Positions 41,255 through 50,145 of a stretch of DNA of 64,000 bases are shown here, piece after piece. Numbering within the stretch: the stretch's first letter is position 1; each line of letters begins with the position of its first letter. Below the pieces are notes generated by a model. It saw only the letters and a list, made by a program, of their open reading frames with translations. It ran no database searches and had not been told where the DNA came from. Both the position numbers and the translations under genes were made by a program. This stretch comes from Parvibaculum lavamentivorans DS-1 (lineage in GTDB: Bacteria > Pseudomonadota > Alphaproteobacteria > Parvibaculales > Parvibaculaceae), in assembly GCF_000017565.1 (NCBI RefSeq), contig NC_009719.1, positions 2,339,001-2,403,000 on the forward strand. Direction: 5' to 3'.

Positions 41255-42394
41255 TCAGTAGCCTTCAAGACTTGCATAACGATCACGATGGAAATTTCCG
41301 TCGCCGAAACTGGCGGCCGCGACGCGGGCACGCTTCATGAAGAGACCGACGTCAAACTGATCGGTCATGCCCATGCCGCCATGCATCTGTAGGCCTTCAT
41401 TTGTCATTAGCGTCGCAATGTCCGAGAGACGAGATTTCGCGAGGCTCGCAATCTGCGGTACGTCGTTACGACGCTCCTCGATTGCGGAGAGGGCGTCCAG
41501 CACAACGGAGCGGCAGAGTTCGATTTCCGCGAAGAGTGTCGCCATCCGGTGCTGCAGCGCCTGAAAGGAGCCAATAACCTTGCCGAATTGCTTGCGCTCC
41601 TTCAGATAAGCCAGTGTGGTGTCGAAAACCTCTTGCGTGAGCCCGAGCATTTCAGCGGAAAGGCCGATGCGCGCGATGTCGAGCACCTGTCCCAGGACGT
41701 CGGTGGCGCCATCCACCGATCCCAATACGGCCGCATCCGGCACCGCAACATTGTTGAATTCGATATTGGCGGCGTTCCGGCTGTCGACCATCAGCGTACG
41801 CGTGATCTTCACGCCTTCGGCTTTCGGATCGACAAGGAAAAGGGTGATGCCGGAGCGGTCGTTATTGTCGCCGCTCGTGCGCGCCACCACGATCAGCTGA
41901 TCCGCAACATGGCCATCCAGCACAAAGGTCTTTGAACCGCTGATGCGGTAGGATGAGCCTTCCGCAACTGCCTTCGTGGCGATGCGCGTGGGGTTATGGT
42001 GCGGCCCCTCTTCAAGCGCCAGCGCCATCACGCGATCGCCCGCCGCAATAGCTGAGAGAATATCCTGCCGCTGCGTTGCGTTGCCCGCCAGCTGCACGGC
42101 AGAGCCGCAAAGCAGGACCGTGGAGACGAGGGGCGTCGCCGCAAGCGTGCGGCCCGCCTGTTCGAGCACGAGTCCGAGACCGACCGGTCCGAAATCGGTG
42201 CCGCCGTATTTTTCAGAGATCATGATGCCGGCAAAGCCGAGATCGGACATCTCTTTCCATGCGTCGCGGTCGAATCCCGTCCGGTCCTTCGTATCGCGCA
42301 AGCTGCGCAGATTGGCGATCGGAAGTCTTTCCTGAAAAAACTGTGTCGCCGTGTCGCGGAGAAGCTGCTGCTCCTCAGTAAGTACAAGTGCCAT
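41255..42394 (-). CDS. Acyl-CoA dehydrogenase family protein (first of pair)
   Basis: A 379-residue flavoenzyme. The N-terminal helical domain starts with LTEEQQLLRDTATQFF. The middle beta domain has SKTFVLDGHVADQLIVVARTSG. The C-terminal domain contains the LKERKQFGKVIGSFQALQHRMA motif and ends with LQMHGGMGMTDQFDVGLFMKRARV; the catalytic glutamate is not obvious in its usual spot, as in many FadE-like paralogues of heterodimeric type. It is next to another acyl-CoA dehydrogenase on the same strand, as are heterodimeric steroid or bile-acid enzymes. The ATG at 42394 precedes the conserved region. The substrate is unknown. Confidence 0.85.
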   Translation of the reverse strand: MALVLTEEQQLLRDTATQFFQERLPIANLRSLRDTKDRTGFDRDAWKEMSDLGFAGIMISEKYGGTDFGPVGLGLVLEQAGRTLAATPLVSTVLLCGSAVQLAGNATQRQDILSAIAAGDRVMALALEEGPHHNPTRIATKAVAEGSSYRISGSKTFVLDGHVADQLIVVARTSGDNNDRSGITLFLVDPKAEGVKITRTLMVDSRNAANIEFNNVAVPDAAVLGSVDGATDVLGQVLDIARIGLSAEMLGLTQEVFDTTLAYLKERKQFGKVIGSFQALQHRMATLFAEIELCRSVVLDALSAIEERRNDVPQIASLAKSRLSDIATLMTNEGLQMHGGMGMTDQFDVGLFMKRARVAAASFGDGNFHRDRYASLEGY

Positions 42395-42478
42395 CTCGAC
42401 CCGAATGTTTATTGTTTCTGTTTGAAGAGCGGAGGTGCGCCGCTTTTCAGGCGCCCCCAAGTCCATATTTGGATGGGA

Positions 42479-43672
42479 TCAGTCGGGAAGGCCCAGCACC
42501 CGCTTAGATACCACGTTGAGCTGCACCTCGCTTGTGCCGCCCTCGATCGAATTTCCTTTCGAACGAAGCCACGAACGGGTGACACCGATTTCATTTTCGT
42601 CAAAACCTTCGCCTTCCCATCCCAGTGCCTTGGTGCCCATCACCTCAAGCAGGAGTTCGAAGCGGCGCTTGTTCAACTCGGTCCCGTAATATTTGAAAAT
42701 CGAAGTTGCCGCGCCGGGGCCTTGTCCAGCCTTCGCCTCTTCCGCAGAGCGCTGCAGGGTCAACGCGAATGCCTTGCCGTCCATCTTCTGGCGCGTGATG
42801 TGGTCGCGAAGCGACGGGCTGGCGATGCGTCCGTCCGCTTCGCCGTAATATTCCTTCGCAACCTGTTCGAGCCCGCCAAGGCCTGCGCCAGAGCCCGCGC
42901 CGCCTAGCCCCATGCCGGAGATCATCTCGCGTTCATGCTGCAGAAGCCGTTTGGCAATGGTCCAGCCCTTGTTCAACTGACCCACGAGATTTTCCTTGGG
43001 CACTTTCACGTCGGTGAAGAAGGTCTCGCAGAAAGGCGAGGCTCCCGAGATCATGCTGATGGGGCGGGCTTCGACACCGGGCGACATCATGTCGAACAAA
43101 AGAAAGCTGATGCCGTCATGCTTGGTTGTCGGGTCGGTACGAACGAGACAGAAAATCCAGTCGGCCTTGTCGGCATAGGAAGTCCAGATTTTCTGACCGT
43201 TGACGAGGTAGTGGTCGCCCTTGTCCTCGCATTTCGTCTGCAGGCCGGCGAGATCCGAGCCGGCGCCCGGCTCGGAATACCCTTGGCACCAGCGGATTTC
43301 ACCACGCACGATTTTCGGCAGGTGCTCTTTCTTCTGTTCTTCACTGGCGAATTCCAGCAGCGCAGGCCCAAGCATCCAGATACCGAAGCTCGAGAGCGGC
43401 GCGCGCGCCTTGAGGCGCCGCATTTCCTGCTGGAGAACCAGGTTCTCTTCCTTGCTCAGACCGCCGCCGCCATATTCCTTCGGCCATGTGGGGGCGGTCC
43501 AGCCGCGCGAAGCCATGCGGTCAAGCCAGACCTTTGAATCCGGGTTCGGCCATTTCGCATTCCGCCCACCCCAAGGCGTCTCTTCCTCGGGCATTGGTGT
43601 TCTCATGGAGGCAGGGCAATTTTCCTCGAGCCAGGCCCTTGTTTCTTTCCGGAATTTTTCCAGCGCTTCCAT
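42479..43672 (-). CDS. Acyl-CoA dehydrogenase family protein (second of pair)
   Basis: A 397-residue acyl-CoA dehydrogenase. The N-terminal part has WTAPTWPKEYGGGGLSKEENLVLQQEM. The flavin region has CQGYSEPGAGSDLAGLQTKCEDKGDHYLVNGQKIWTSYA, and FAD contacts continue in the TDPTTKHDGISFLLFDM segment. The C-terminal part ends with EIGVTRSWLRSKGNSIEGGTSEVQLNVVSKRVLGLP, the family dimerisation and active-site end. It sits 84 bp upstream of the other dehydrogenase on the same strand and probably forms a unit with it and with the acyl-CoA synthetase upstream. Medium- to long-chain acyl-CoA or steroid side chains are possible substrates. Confidence 0.88.
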   Translation of the reverse strand: MEALEKFRKETRAWLEENCPASMRTPMPEEETPWGGRNAKWPNPDSKVWLDRMASRGWTAPTWPKEYGGGGLSKEENLVLQQEMRRLKARAPLSSFGIWMLGPALLEFASEEQKKEHLPKIVRGEIRWCQGYSEPGAGSDLAGLQTKCEDKGDHYLVNGQKIWTSYADKADWIFCLVRTDPTTKHDGISFLLFDMMSPGVEARPISMISGASPFCETFFTDVKVPKENLVGQLNKGWTIAKRLLQHEREMISGMGLGGAGSGAGLGGLEQVAKEYYGEADGRIASPSLRDHITRQKMDGKAFALTLQRSAEEAKAGQGPGAATSIFKYYGTELNKRRFELLLEVMGTKALGWEGEGFDENEIGVTRSWLRSKGNSIEGGTSEVQLNVVSKRVLGLPD

Positions 43673-43829
43673 GTTTCTCTTTCCCGAAGTCAGTTGCTTA
43701 TGGCTGACACAATATCAACAGCCTCCGGCCAGGCAACCGGCATCGGAGGGTGGGGCGCGACGATCTTTCGGGTAAGGGCTTCAGCAAGCACTTTTCCGTC
43801 CCGTTTCGGGCAACCGGCGGCCGGGCGGC

Positions 43830-43858
43830 AACGAGACCGGTCACGGACCGGCCTCGTT
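43830..43858 (-). terminator. Hairpin downstream of the acyl-CoA synthetase
   Basis: Arms AACGAGACCGGTC/GACCGGCCTCGTT, with one mismatch, enclose a 3-nt loop 22 bp after the acyl-CoA synthetase stop. There is no T-run, so it may be a weak or factor-aided terminator. Confidence 0.5.
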
Positions 43859-43879
43859 TAACCCTTCTTTGCAGAAGCG

Positions 43880-45490
43880 TCAGGCAGCGCCCAGTTCACG
43901 CTTTGCAAATTCAGTGACCGTTTTGTAATCGGCCTTGCCGTTCGGAGCGCGGAAGGGGACCGTGCCGATCAGGATGCGTTTTGGCGTCTTGTAACCGGCA
44001 AGCGCCGCACGCACATGAGCGCGCAAGGCATCCTCGTCGAAAGATGCGCCATTGTTGAGCTTGACGACGCCGGTAACGGCCTGTCCCCATTTCTCGTCGG
44101 GAAGGCCGACAACGAGCGCGTCCTCTATCGAGGGGTGTCGCTTCAGCACTTCCTCGACTTCTTCCGGATAGACCTTTTCGCCCGCCGTGTTGATGCAGGC
44201 CGAACCGCGGCCGAGCAGCGTCAGCGTGCCGTCGGTTTCGACGGTGCACCAGTCGCCGGGGATCGCATAGCGCTCGCCGCGCACAGTCTTGAAGGTGCGG
44301 GCGCTTTTTTCCGGGTCCTTGTAGTAGCCGACCGGGATCGGCGCCCCGAGCGCGATGAAGCCCGGCGTGCCGGAGCCCGGCTCGACGGGTTGGTCGTTCT
44401 CGTCGAAGACCTTGCAGCGTTCGCCGATCTGAAATTTCGCGGTGGCGATTTCGCCGTCCTTCGTCATCAGCGACGAGCCGAGGCCGACGGCTTCCGACGC
44501 GCCGAAGCTGTCGGTCATGATCGCGTTCGGCATGTATTTCAGCAGGCCGCGCTTCACCTCGGTCGACCACATGACGCCGGACGAGATGATGGTGACGATG
44601 CTGGAGAGGTCGTATTTACCCGGTGCTTCCTCGAGCGCGCGAAGCATGGGCTTGGCGAAGGCGTCGCCGACGATAGCGACCTGCTGGACCTTGTTGCGGT
44701 CGACCGCCGCCCAAAGCTCATGCGGGTCCAGCGATTGATTGTCTAGGGTGACGACGCAGCCGCCCGAGAGCATGTTGCCGTTTGCGGTGAGAAGGCCGGT
44801 GCCGTGCATGAGGGGGCAGGCGGGGATCATGGGACCGGCGGGGCCGACTTCCTTGATGGAGGCGACGAGCGCATCCAGCGATTCCGGTACGGGGCCGAGA
44901 CGGCGCAATGCCGAGAGCTGCACCTCGCGCAGATCGTCGTGACGCCACATGACACCTTTCGGCATGCCGGTGGTGCCGCCTGTATAGATGAAGAGGAGGT
45001 CGTCGGGCGAGCGTTTGATGTCGAGTTGTTCGCCGCTGCCCGATGTCGCCAGCGTTTCGTAGCGTTCGGCAAAAGGCGCGATGTCGCCGCCGTCGTTCAC
45101 TTCGACGAAGGTCTGCACCTTTGTCAGGCGCGGGCGGATTTCCTCGATGATGTCGCGGAACTCGGAGCCGTAGACGACGGTCTGCGCGTCCGAATTGTCG
45201 AAGATGTAGAAGACTTCGTCGGGCTTGTAGCGGTAATTGACGTTCACATGCGTGAGGCGCGCTTTATAGGCGGTGGCGAGCAGCTCCGTATATTCGGGCC
45301 GGTTGCGCATGTAGAAGGCAAGCTTGTCGCCCGGCTTCGCGCCGCGTTCGATAAGTGCGCGGGCAAGATTATTGCTGCGCTTCGTCGTTTCGCCCCAGGT
45401 GATGCGACGGTCGCCGTGAACGAAGGCGGGTGCGTCCTGTGGCAAGACAGGTGAAATGGCGTCGAGGATGTCCCCGAAATTCCAAGGCAT
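43880..45490 (-). CDS. Acyl-CoA synthetase (AMP-forming)
   Basis: A 536-residue ANL-family enzyme. The phosphate-binding signature is DDLLFIYTGGTTGMPKGVMW, near residues 164-183. Later motifs are TDSFGASEAVG and YPEEVEEVLKRHPSIEDALVVG, with the C-terminal lysine in RAPNGKADYKTV. It is a typical fatty-acid or carboxylate CoA ligase. The neighbouring acyl-CoA dehydrogenases point to beta-oxidation of an unknown acid, and the substrate cannot be read. A short gap (45491-45622) with no gene lies before it. Confidence 0.93.
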   Translation of the reverse strand: MPWNFGDILDAISPVLPQDAPAFVHGDRRITWGETTKRSNNLARALIERGAKPGDKLAFYMRNRPEYTELLATAYKARLTHVNVNYRYKPDEVFYIFDNSDAQTVVYGSEFRDIIEEIRPRLTKVQTFVEVNDGGDIAPFAERYETLATSGSGEQLDIKRSPDDLLFIYTGGTTGMPKGVMWRHDDLREVQLSALRRLGPVPESLDALVASIKEVGPAGPMIPACPLMHGTGLLTANGNMLSGGCVVTLDNQSLDPHELWAAVDRNKVQQVAIVGDAFAKPMLRALEEAPGKYDLSSIVTIISSGVMWSTEVKRGLLKYMPNAIMTDSFGASEAVGLGSSLMTKDGEIATAKFQIGERCKVFDENDQPVEPGSGTPGFIALGAPIPVGYYKDPEKSARTFKTVRGERYAIPGDWCTVETDGTLTLLGRGSACINTAGEKVYPEEVEEVLKRHPSIEDALVVGLPDEKWGQAVTGVVKLNNGASFDEDALRAHVRAALAGYKTPKRILIGTVPFRAPNGKADYKTVTEFAKRELGAA

Positions 45491-45622
45491 TTCTTTCCTC
45501 CCAGAAAGCAGGATTTATTTTCCCCTCCGCTTCTCCGGCGGCTGGGGTCATTCTTTTGGCGACAATATACAGGGAATCTCAGGCCGGTCACCCGCAACCG
45601 GGCGGGCGCCGCTTTCCCTGCG

Positions 45623-46507
45623 TCAGCAGGGAAGGGCGGGGGTTTCGTCCGCACTTGCGACGAGGCATTTGACGGTGCCGGGCGCGCCGGCGCGCAACAG
45701 GTTTTCGACCGTTGCCAGAAACCGCCCGTCCAGGCGGACGGCCGTGTTGGGGTTCATGCGGCCATTGTAGGGGCGGCCGGCGATATGCGTGATGGCGTTC
45801 ACCTCGGTCGAGTTCACCGCCACGAGGTAGCTCGCGCCGCCGTCCCGGAGGATGAGCGGACCGCCCGACCAGCCGGGCATCATGTCGCAATCGTGATTGA
45901 AGACGCGGGGATCGAAGCGGTTGAGATGCGATCCGAGTTTCGGCACGGGGCCGCAATTTTCGGATACCTGCAGCGGCCCGCGTTCGCCGTTGTGGCCGGC
46001 GAGCAGGAAGCGGGCCCTGCCGTTCCTCATTTTTTGCGCGCCTGCCTCGTCGAGCACGCGCGGGATGAGGCGCGAATAGGTTTCCGGCAAGCGGCGATCA
46101 AGCACGGCGACCGCCCAGTCGTTGTGCCAATTGCCGTAGGGGGAGAGGGTTCCGGTTTCGAGAAAGACAATTTCCGCCGCAAGCGCAGGGTCTGCTTGCG
46201 GCCAGAATGCACAGCGCTGGAGAAGCTGTCCGTTCGAGCCCACAAAGGCGTGGGCGACTGTGGCAATGACATCGTAGTAGGGAGAGGGCGCGATGGCGGG
46301 CAGGGCGACCAGAGACGCGGTCGGGCGGCGGGTCGTGCCTTCGCAGACGATGGTGCCGACGCCGCTCAGATCGTCCGCGGCGACGATGTCCCTGCGGTCG
46401 TCATCGCCAAAGATGTTGGCGGTAGCAGCATCGGTGAGCATCGACGCGAGCAGAGCGACGCCTGCCGCGAGCGTTCCATAGCCGAGTTTGCCGACCGCGC
46501 CTTGCAT
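45623..46507 (-). CDS. Secreted trypsin-like serine protease
   Basis: A 294-residue protein with an N-terminal signal segment (MQGAVGKLGYGTLAAGVALLASMLTDAATA, split here as residues 1-20 and 21-30). The chymotrypsin triad is recognisable: H86 in ATVAHAFVG, D130 in WHNDWAVAVLD and S214 in PGWSGGPLIL. Cysteines are spaced as for disulfides. The ATG at 46507 is chosen; the frame can extend to a TTG at 46528. The target is unknown. The gene is single, flanked by the acyl-CoA synthetase and the MsrQ-like gene. Confidence 0.78.
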   Translation of the reverse strand: MQGAVGKLGYGTLAAGVALLASMLTDAATANIFGDDDRRDIVAADDLSGVGTIVCEGTTRRPTASLVALPAIAPSPYYDVIATVAHAFVGSNGQLLQRCAFWPQADPALAAEIVFLETGTLSPYGNWHNDWAVAVLDRRLPETYSRLIPRVLDEAGAQKMRNGRARFLLAGHNGERGPLQVSENCGPVPKLGSHLNRFDPRVFNHDCDMMPGWSGGPLILRDGGASYLVAVNSTEVNAITHIAGRPYNGRMNPNTAVRLDGRFLATVENLLRAGAPGTVKCLVASADETPALPC

Positions 46508-46591
46508 TCCGGGATACCTCGGAAGCAATCATATTCGATGACCGAAGGTAGCATGGCGGCGGGTGGACGGCGAACAACAGCTCGTGATCGC

Positions 46592-47200
46592 TCACGCTGC
46601 GAGAGGCGCGGATTTGCGCCGTTTCAGCCATGCGGCGATGCGTAATCCAAGCGCGATAAAGCCGAGTGCCGCGGTTACAGCAAATATCCATCTGGGTTCA
46701 GGCGGCGTGTCGCTCATGAGGCGGCCGATGTAGGAATTCATGAAAATCAGCCAGACATAGGAGATGCCTGTCAGGTGCAGGCGGCGCCAGAGTTTCGGGC
46801 CGAGTTTCCTTACCGACCAGTTGTTGGATGTGGCGGCGAGGAGGGCGATGAAGACATAGGCGCCGCCGCCGCCGATGAGCGTGACGAGGCCTGGAACTTC
46901 GCCGATGGCGCGGTGGTAGGAGATGATGGCGGCGAGGTGGAGGAAGTGGGCGAGAGCGAAGGAAAGGCCCAAATAGCGCCGGTTTTTCTTCATCCAGAGG
47001 GTGGCGGGGGATGGAAAAAGCTGTGCCAGGGCGCCGGCGCTGAAGACGATGATGAAGATCAGGAATGCGAAACGCGCCGTGTAGCGGGTGATATGGAGGA
47101 GGCCTTCGGGGCCGGATCCATAGGCGGAAAGGCTGCCGGCCGCGATGGCCGCGACGACGAAAAGGACCGCAAAAAAGGGCCAGCGGGGTGCGACTGTCAT
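46592..47200 (-). CDS. Ferric-reductase-like transmembrane protein (MsrQ-like)
   Basis: A 202-residue membrane protein with five to six hydrophobic segments and several histidines placed as heme ligands (LHITRYTARFAF, ALAHFLHLAAIISYHR, LWRRLHLTGISYVW). It fits the ferric reductase-like/MsrQ domain. MsrQ supplies electrons to periplasmic methionine sulfoxide reductase MsrP, but no msrP is next to it, so this may be another b-type cytochrome. It lies 84 bp upstream of the serine protease on the same strand and divergent from the TetR gene. Confidence 0.75.
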   Translation of the reverse strand: MTVAPRWPFFAVLFVVAAIAAGSLSAYGSGPEGLLHITRYTARFAFLIFIIVFSAGALAQLFPSPATLWMKKNRRYLGLSFALAHFLHLAAIISYHRAIGEVPGLVTLIGGGGAYVFIALLAATSNNWSVRKLGPKLWRRLHLTGISYVWLIFMNSYIGRLMSDTPPEPRWIFAVTAALGFIALGLRIAAWLKRRKSAPLAA

Positions 47201-47282
47201 TGAACTGTCACCGAACCGTCATAAGCCGGATTTTGCATCTTCAGTCCCCCTCCGATCCGCTTTCGGTTGCGTGCCCGAAATT

Positions 47283-47340
47283 TTCATACAGGATGTATGA
47301 ATCTATAGCCCAAGCTCTGAAATCATACAAGCAGTATGAA
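47283..47340. promoter_or_regulatory. Two inverted-repeat operators upstream of tetR-type gene
   Basis: TTCATAC-N5-GTATGAA at 47283-47301 and ATCATAC-N5-GTATGAA at 47322-47340 are 39 bp apart centre to centre. A further GTATGAA half-site lies at 47346-47352 over the start. They are probably autoregulatory sites of the TetR regulator. Confidence 0.78.
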
Positions 47341-47348
47341 AACCCCGT

Positions 47349-47966
47349 ATGAACATGCCGGTCAGCCGTTCAGCCCCTGCCAAGAAGCCCTCCAAGAATC
47401 GGGAGCAGTTGCTCGCCGCCGCCCGGCGCCTTTTCGGCCTGCGCGGCTATGGGGAGGTGGGCACCGAGGAGATCGTCCGGGAGGCGGGGGTGACGCGCGG
47501 CGCGCTTTATTATCAGTTCGCGGACAAACAGGACCTCTTCAGGGCGCTGTTCATTTCGATGCTGCATGAGATCGGCCATGAGGTCTTCGAGGAGACGATG
47601 GCGCGGGTGACGCATGACACCGAAGACCTGATGGTCGGAACGCAAATGCTGCTCGACGTCTATTCGCGGGCGGAGGTGAAGCAGATCGTACTGATCGACG
47701 GACCGGCGGTGCTTGGCTGGAACGAATGGCGAGACCTGCAGGAGCCGCTTCACCAGGCGATGCTGACCCATGCGCTGCAGCATCTGGTGGATGAGGGCTG
47801 GCTCGCGCCGCAACCGCTGGAGCCGGTCGCGTCGCTGATCGCGGGTGCGCTGATGCAGGCGGGGCTTGCGATTGCGAATGCGGACGATCCGGCCGAGGCG
47901 CGGAAGATATATGGGCGCGGCCTCGAGACGCTGGTCGAAGGCTTCACGCGCCGCCGCAACGACTAA
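47349..47966 (+). CDS. TetR/AcrR family transcriptional regulator
   Basis: A 205-residue TetR-type protein. The N-terminal helix-turn-helix includes REQLLAAARRLFGLRGYGEVGTEEIVREAGVTRGALYYQFADKQDLF. The C-terminal helical domain, which would bind an inducer, has IVLIDGPAVLGWNEWRDLQEPL. Starts at 47349 and 47355 are both possible. Two inverted-repeat operators overlap its promoter. It is convergent with the diiron protein gene, so it may control that gene or the MsrQ-like gene. Confidence 0.92.
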   Translation: MNMPVSRSAPAKKPSKNREQLLAAARRLFGLRGYGEVGTEEIVREAGVTRGALYYQFADKQDLFRALFISMLHEIGHEVFEETMARVTHDTEDLMVGTQMLLDVYSRAEVKQIVLIDGPAVLGWNEWRDLQEPLHQAMLTHALQHLVDEGWLAPQPLEPVASLIAGALMQAGLAIANADDPAEARKIYGRGLETLVEGFTRRRND

Positions 47967-47971
47967 AGAAA

Positions 47972-47997
47972 AAGGCGGCAACCGGAGCTGCCGCCTT
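47972..47997. terminator. Bidirectional terminator between TetR and diiron protein
   Basis: Arms AAGGCGGCA/TGCCGCCTT enclose an 8-nt loop. The A-run before and the TTGTT after suit termination from both convergent genes, though the T-tract on the plus strand is short. Confidence 0.8.
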
Positions 47998-48019
47998 GTT
48001 CGTTTCCGGCCGGCTGCCG

Positions 48020-49153
48020 TTATTCGGCGGCGGACATCTTGTCCAGCGAATAGGCGCGGTTGCCCTGGCCGTTGAGCTGGAGGAGGTATTTGATGCCTTC
48101 TTCCGCGATGTCGTCGCCGATCATGCGGTCGCTCTCGCCATAAAGCTCCTTCATGTCGATGAAGGCGGCGTAGTTCGGCGCCGTGCGGCTCGTGATGATA
48201 CCGGCCTTGAGAAGCGTCTTGATCAGCACGCGGAAGATGTTGGAGGATTCCTGCATGCTTTCGCGGATATGGACGTCCGTCAGGGCTTCCATGAACGCGC
48301 CCTGCACCCATTCCCAGTCGAGGCCGACCGCGGCGTAGATGTGCTTCTTCTGTTCAGGCGAGCCGAGGTTGAAGAGCAGGATCTGGAAGACTTCCCAGGC
48401 CCAGTCCTCGATCGCGTCGCGTTCTTCCGCCTTCAGGTTCGGAATGGTGCGGTCCGCCCAGATCTTTCCGAATTTGTGATGGAAGGCTTCGTCCGTCATG
48501 GTGAGCTGCATCAGCTTCACCATCAGCGGGTCGCGGCCCCATTTGTAGAAGGAAGCGAAGGCGCCCATGGCGAGACCTTCGACAAGCATCTGCATGCCGA
48601 CGAGCTTCTTCCAGACGAGCGGCGTGTTGACGAGTTCGGTCAGCACATTGCCGAGCGCCGGGCCGACGGGCACGGGCTTGCCCCAGCGGGCCTTGATGTA
48701 GTTGGAGAAGCCGGCCACGTGACGGGCTTCCTCGCGCGTCTGGTTGGCGGCGTATTCCTGCGCGCCCGGATCCTTCAGGATGTGGCAGAGGCTCGCGGAC
48801 AAGGCCAGCGCGCCTGCTTCGCCGTGAAGGATGGAGGAGAGACCCCATTGCACGTCGAGATTGACGAGCTTGATCTTCTGCTTCTCGTCGAGCTTGTCCT
48901 TGACGGCGGTCTTCAGGTCGGTGTTCTGCTCGGGGTCGATCAGGTACTCGTTTTCCATGTCGAAGGGGACGGAGAAGTCGATGTACTTCTTGTCCATCGG
49001 GTCCCAGAAATGATCGTGGGTCGCCGAGATGATCTTGTCGAAGGCGGTGGAACGGTTGCCGTAGCGGTCAACTTCCATCATCGCCGGAAAATCGTCGGGA
49101 GCGACGGCCTCGTAAGCCGAGTCCACCGTGATATTGGTCGTGATCTTGGTCAT
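48020..49153 (-). CDS. Diiron ferritin-like oxidase/oxygenase-like protein
   Basis: A 377-residue helical protein with four ferritin-like metal motifs: E112 in HGEAGALALSA, E142-x2-H145 in TREEARHVAGF, E192 in LVEGLAMGAF and E222-x2-H225 in TDEAFHHKF. The order E, ExxH, E, ExxH is that of carboxylate-bridged diiron proteins such as ribonucleotide reductase R2 or AurF. It is longer than plain ferritins. The substrate is not known. It may be a hydroxylase for lipids or aromatics, suggested only by nearby fatty-acid genes. Convergent with a TetR regulator. Confidence 0.78.
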   Translation of the reverse strand: MTKITTNITVDSAYEAVAPDDFPAMMEVDRYGNRSTAFDKIISATHDHFWDPMDKKYIDFSVPFDMENEYLIDPEQNTDLKTAVKDKLDEKQKIKLVNLDVQWGLSSILHGEAGALALSASLCHILKDPGAQEYAANQTREEARHVAGFSNYIKARWGKPVPVGPALGNVLTELVNTPLVWKKLVGMQMLVEGLAMGAFASFYKWGRDPLMVKLMQLTMTDEAFHHKFGKIWADRTIPNLKAEERDAIEDWAWEVFQILLFNLGSPEQKKHIYAAVGLDWEWVQGAFMEALTDVHIRESMQESSNIFRVLIKTLLKAGIITSRTAPNYAAFIDMKELYGESDRMIGDDIAEEGIKYLLQLNGQGNRAYSLDKMSAAE

Positions 49154-49330
49154 TATTCCTCCTACCCTTGCCCGGCTGCACGAAACCTGCCTCTTGTTTC
49201 GCCACCCTTAAATCCTCGAATATCAATATAGGGTCAGGGGTTAATAGATGCAAAAAATAATGACGCCTCTGTCATTTTTGGCGGGTAAGGGGCGGGAAAA
49301 GCCGCAGATTTGCGGGATTTTGGGGGCGAG

Positions 49331-50143
49331 ATGAAGACCGGCACTGTCGAAACGGCGCATGGCACGCTGAGCTATACGGAAAGCGGCGGGAAGGGCCCCG
49401 TGGTCCTCTTCATCCACGGCAATTCCTCCTGCAAGGAGATATTCGCAAAGCAGCTCGAGAGCGGCATCGGCGCCGACTATCGCTGCATCGCCTTCGACCT
49501 GCCGGGCCATGGCAAGAGCACGAATGCGCCGGAGCCGGAAAAGACCTATTCGATTCACGGTTTTGCCGATGCGTCGATGGCGCTGCTCGATGCGCTCGGG
49601 ATCGGCAAGGCGGTGGCCGTGGGCTGGTCGCTTGGCGGCCATGCGGCGCTTGAAATGATGGCGCGCTGGCCGGGCACGGTGGCTGCGTGGATCACCGGCA
49701 CGCCGCCCGCGGGCGGCGCCGATATGGGCGAGGCGTTTCTTCCCGGCGAACACATGGCGCTCACCTTCAAGGATGCGTTCACGCAGGAGGAAGCGGCGCT
49801 CTATGCGGCCGAGACAATCGGCGGCGATGCGGCGCCCGAACCGTGGATGATTGATGGTTGTTCGCGCGCGGATGGCCGCTTCCGGCCGCTGATGCTGCAA
49901 TCGGTTGCCGCCGGGCTCGATCTCGACGGACGCGAGATTGCGGAAACCTCGCCGCTGCCGCTTGCGGTGGTTTCAGGCGAGCATGAGCCCTTCGTCAACA
50001 ACGCGTTTCTCGGAAGCATCAACTACCGCAACCTGTGGGACGGCAAGGTTCATATTCTGAAGGGGCAGGGCCACATGCCATTCTGGCAGGCGCCGGAGGA
50101 GACAAACGCGCTGCTGAAACGCTTTCTCGCCGATGTGACCTGA
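49331..50143 (+). CDS. Alpha/beta hydrolase
   Basis: A 270-residue alpha/beta-fold hydrolase. The oxyanion HGNSS turn is at LFIHGNSSCKE. The nucleophile elbow GWSLGGH contains Ser near residue 97. The last catalytic residues are Glu/Asp in SGEHEPFV and His in GQGHMPFW. It resembles esterases and meta-cleavage product hydrolases. The ATG at 49331 has GGGGGCGAG just upstream. It stands between the divergent diiron gene and the response-regulator module; no obvious operon partner. Confidence 0.87.
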   Translation: MKTGTVETAHGTLSYTESGGKGPVVLFIHGNSSCKEIFAKQLESGIGADYRCIAFDLPGHGKSTNAPEPEKTYSIHGFADASMALLDALGIGKAVAVGWSLGGHAALEMMARWPGTVAAWITGTPPAGGADMGEAFLPGEHMALTFKDAFTQEEAALYAAETIGGDAAPEPWMIDGCSRADGRFRPLMLQSVAAGLDLDGREIAETSPLPLAVVSGEHEPFVNNAFLGSINYRNLWDGKVHILKGQGHMPFWQAPEETNALLKRFLADVT

Positions 50144-50145
50144 AT

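Noticed and set aside
49255-49290. CCGCCAAAAATGACA-like sequence as a third ftr site
   Set aside because: Only half of the palindrome is present and neither neighbour is a flagellar gene.
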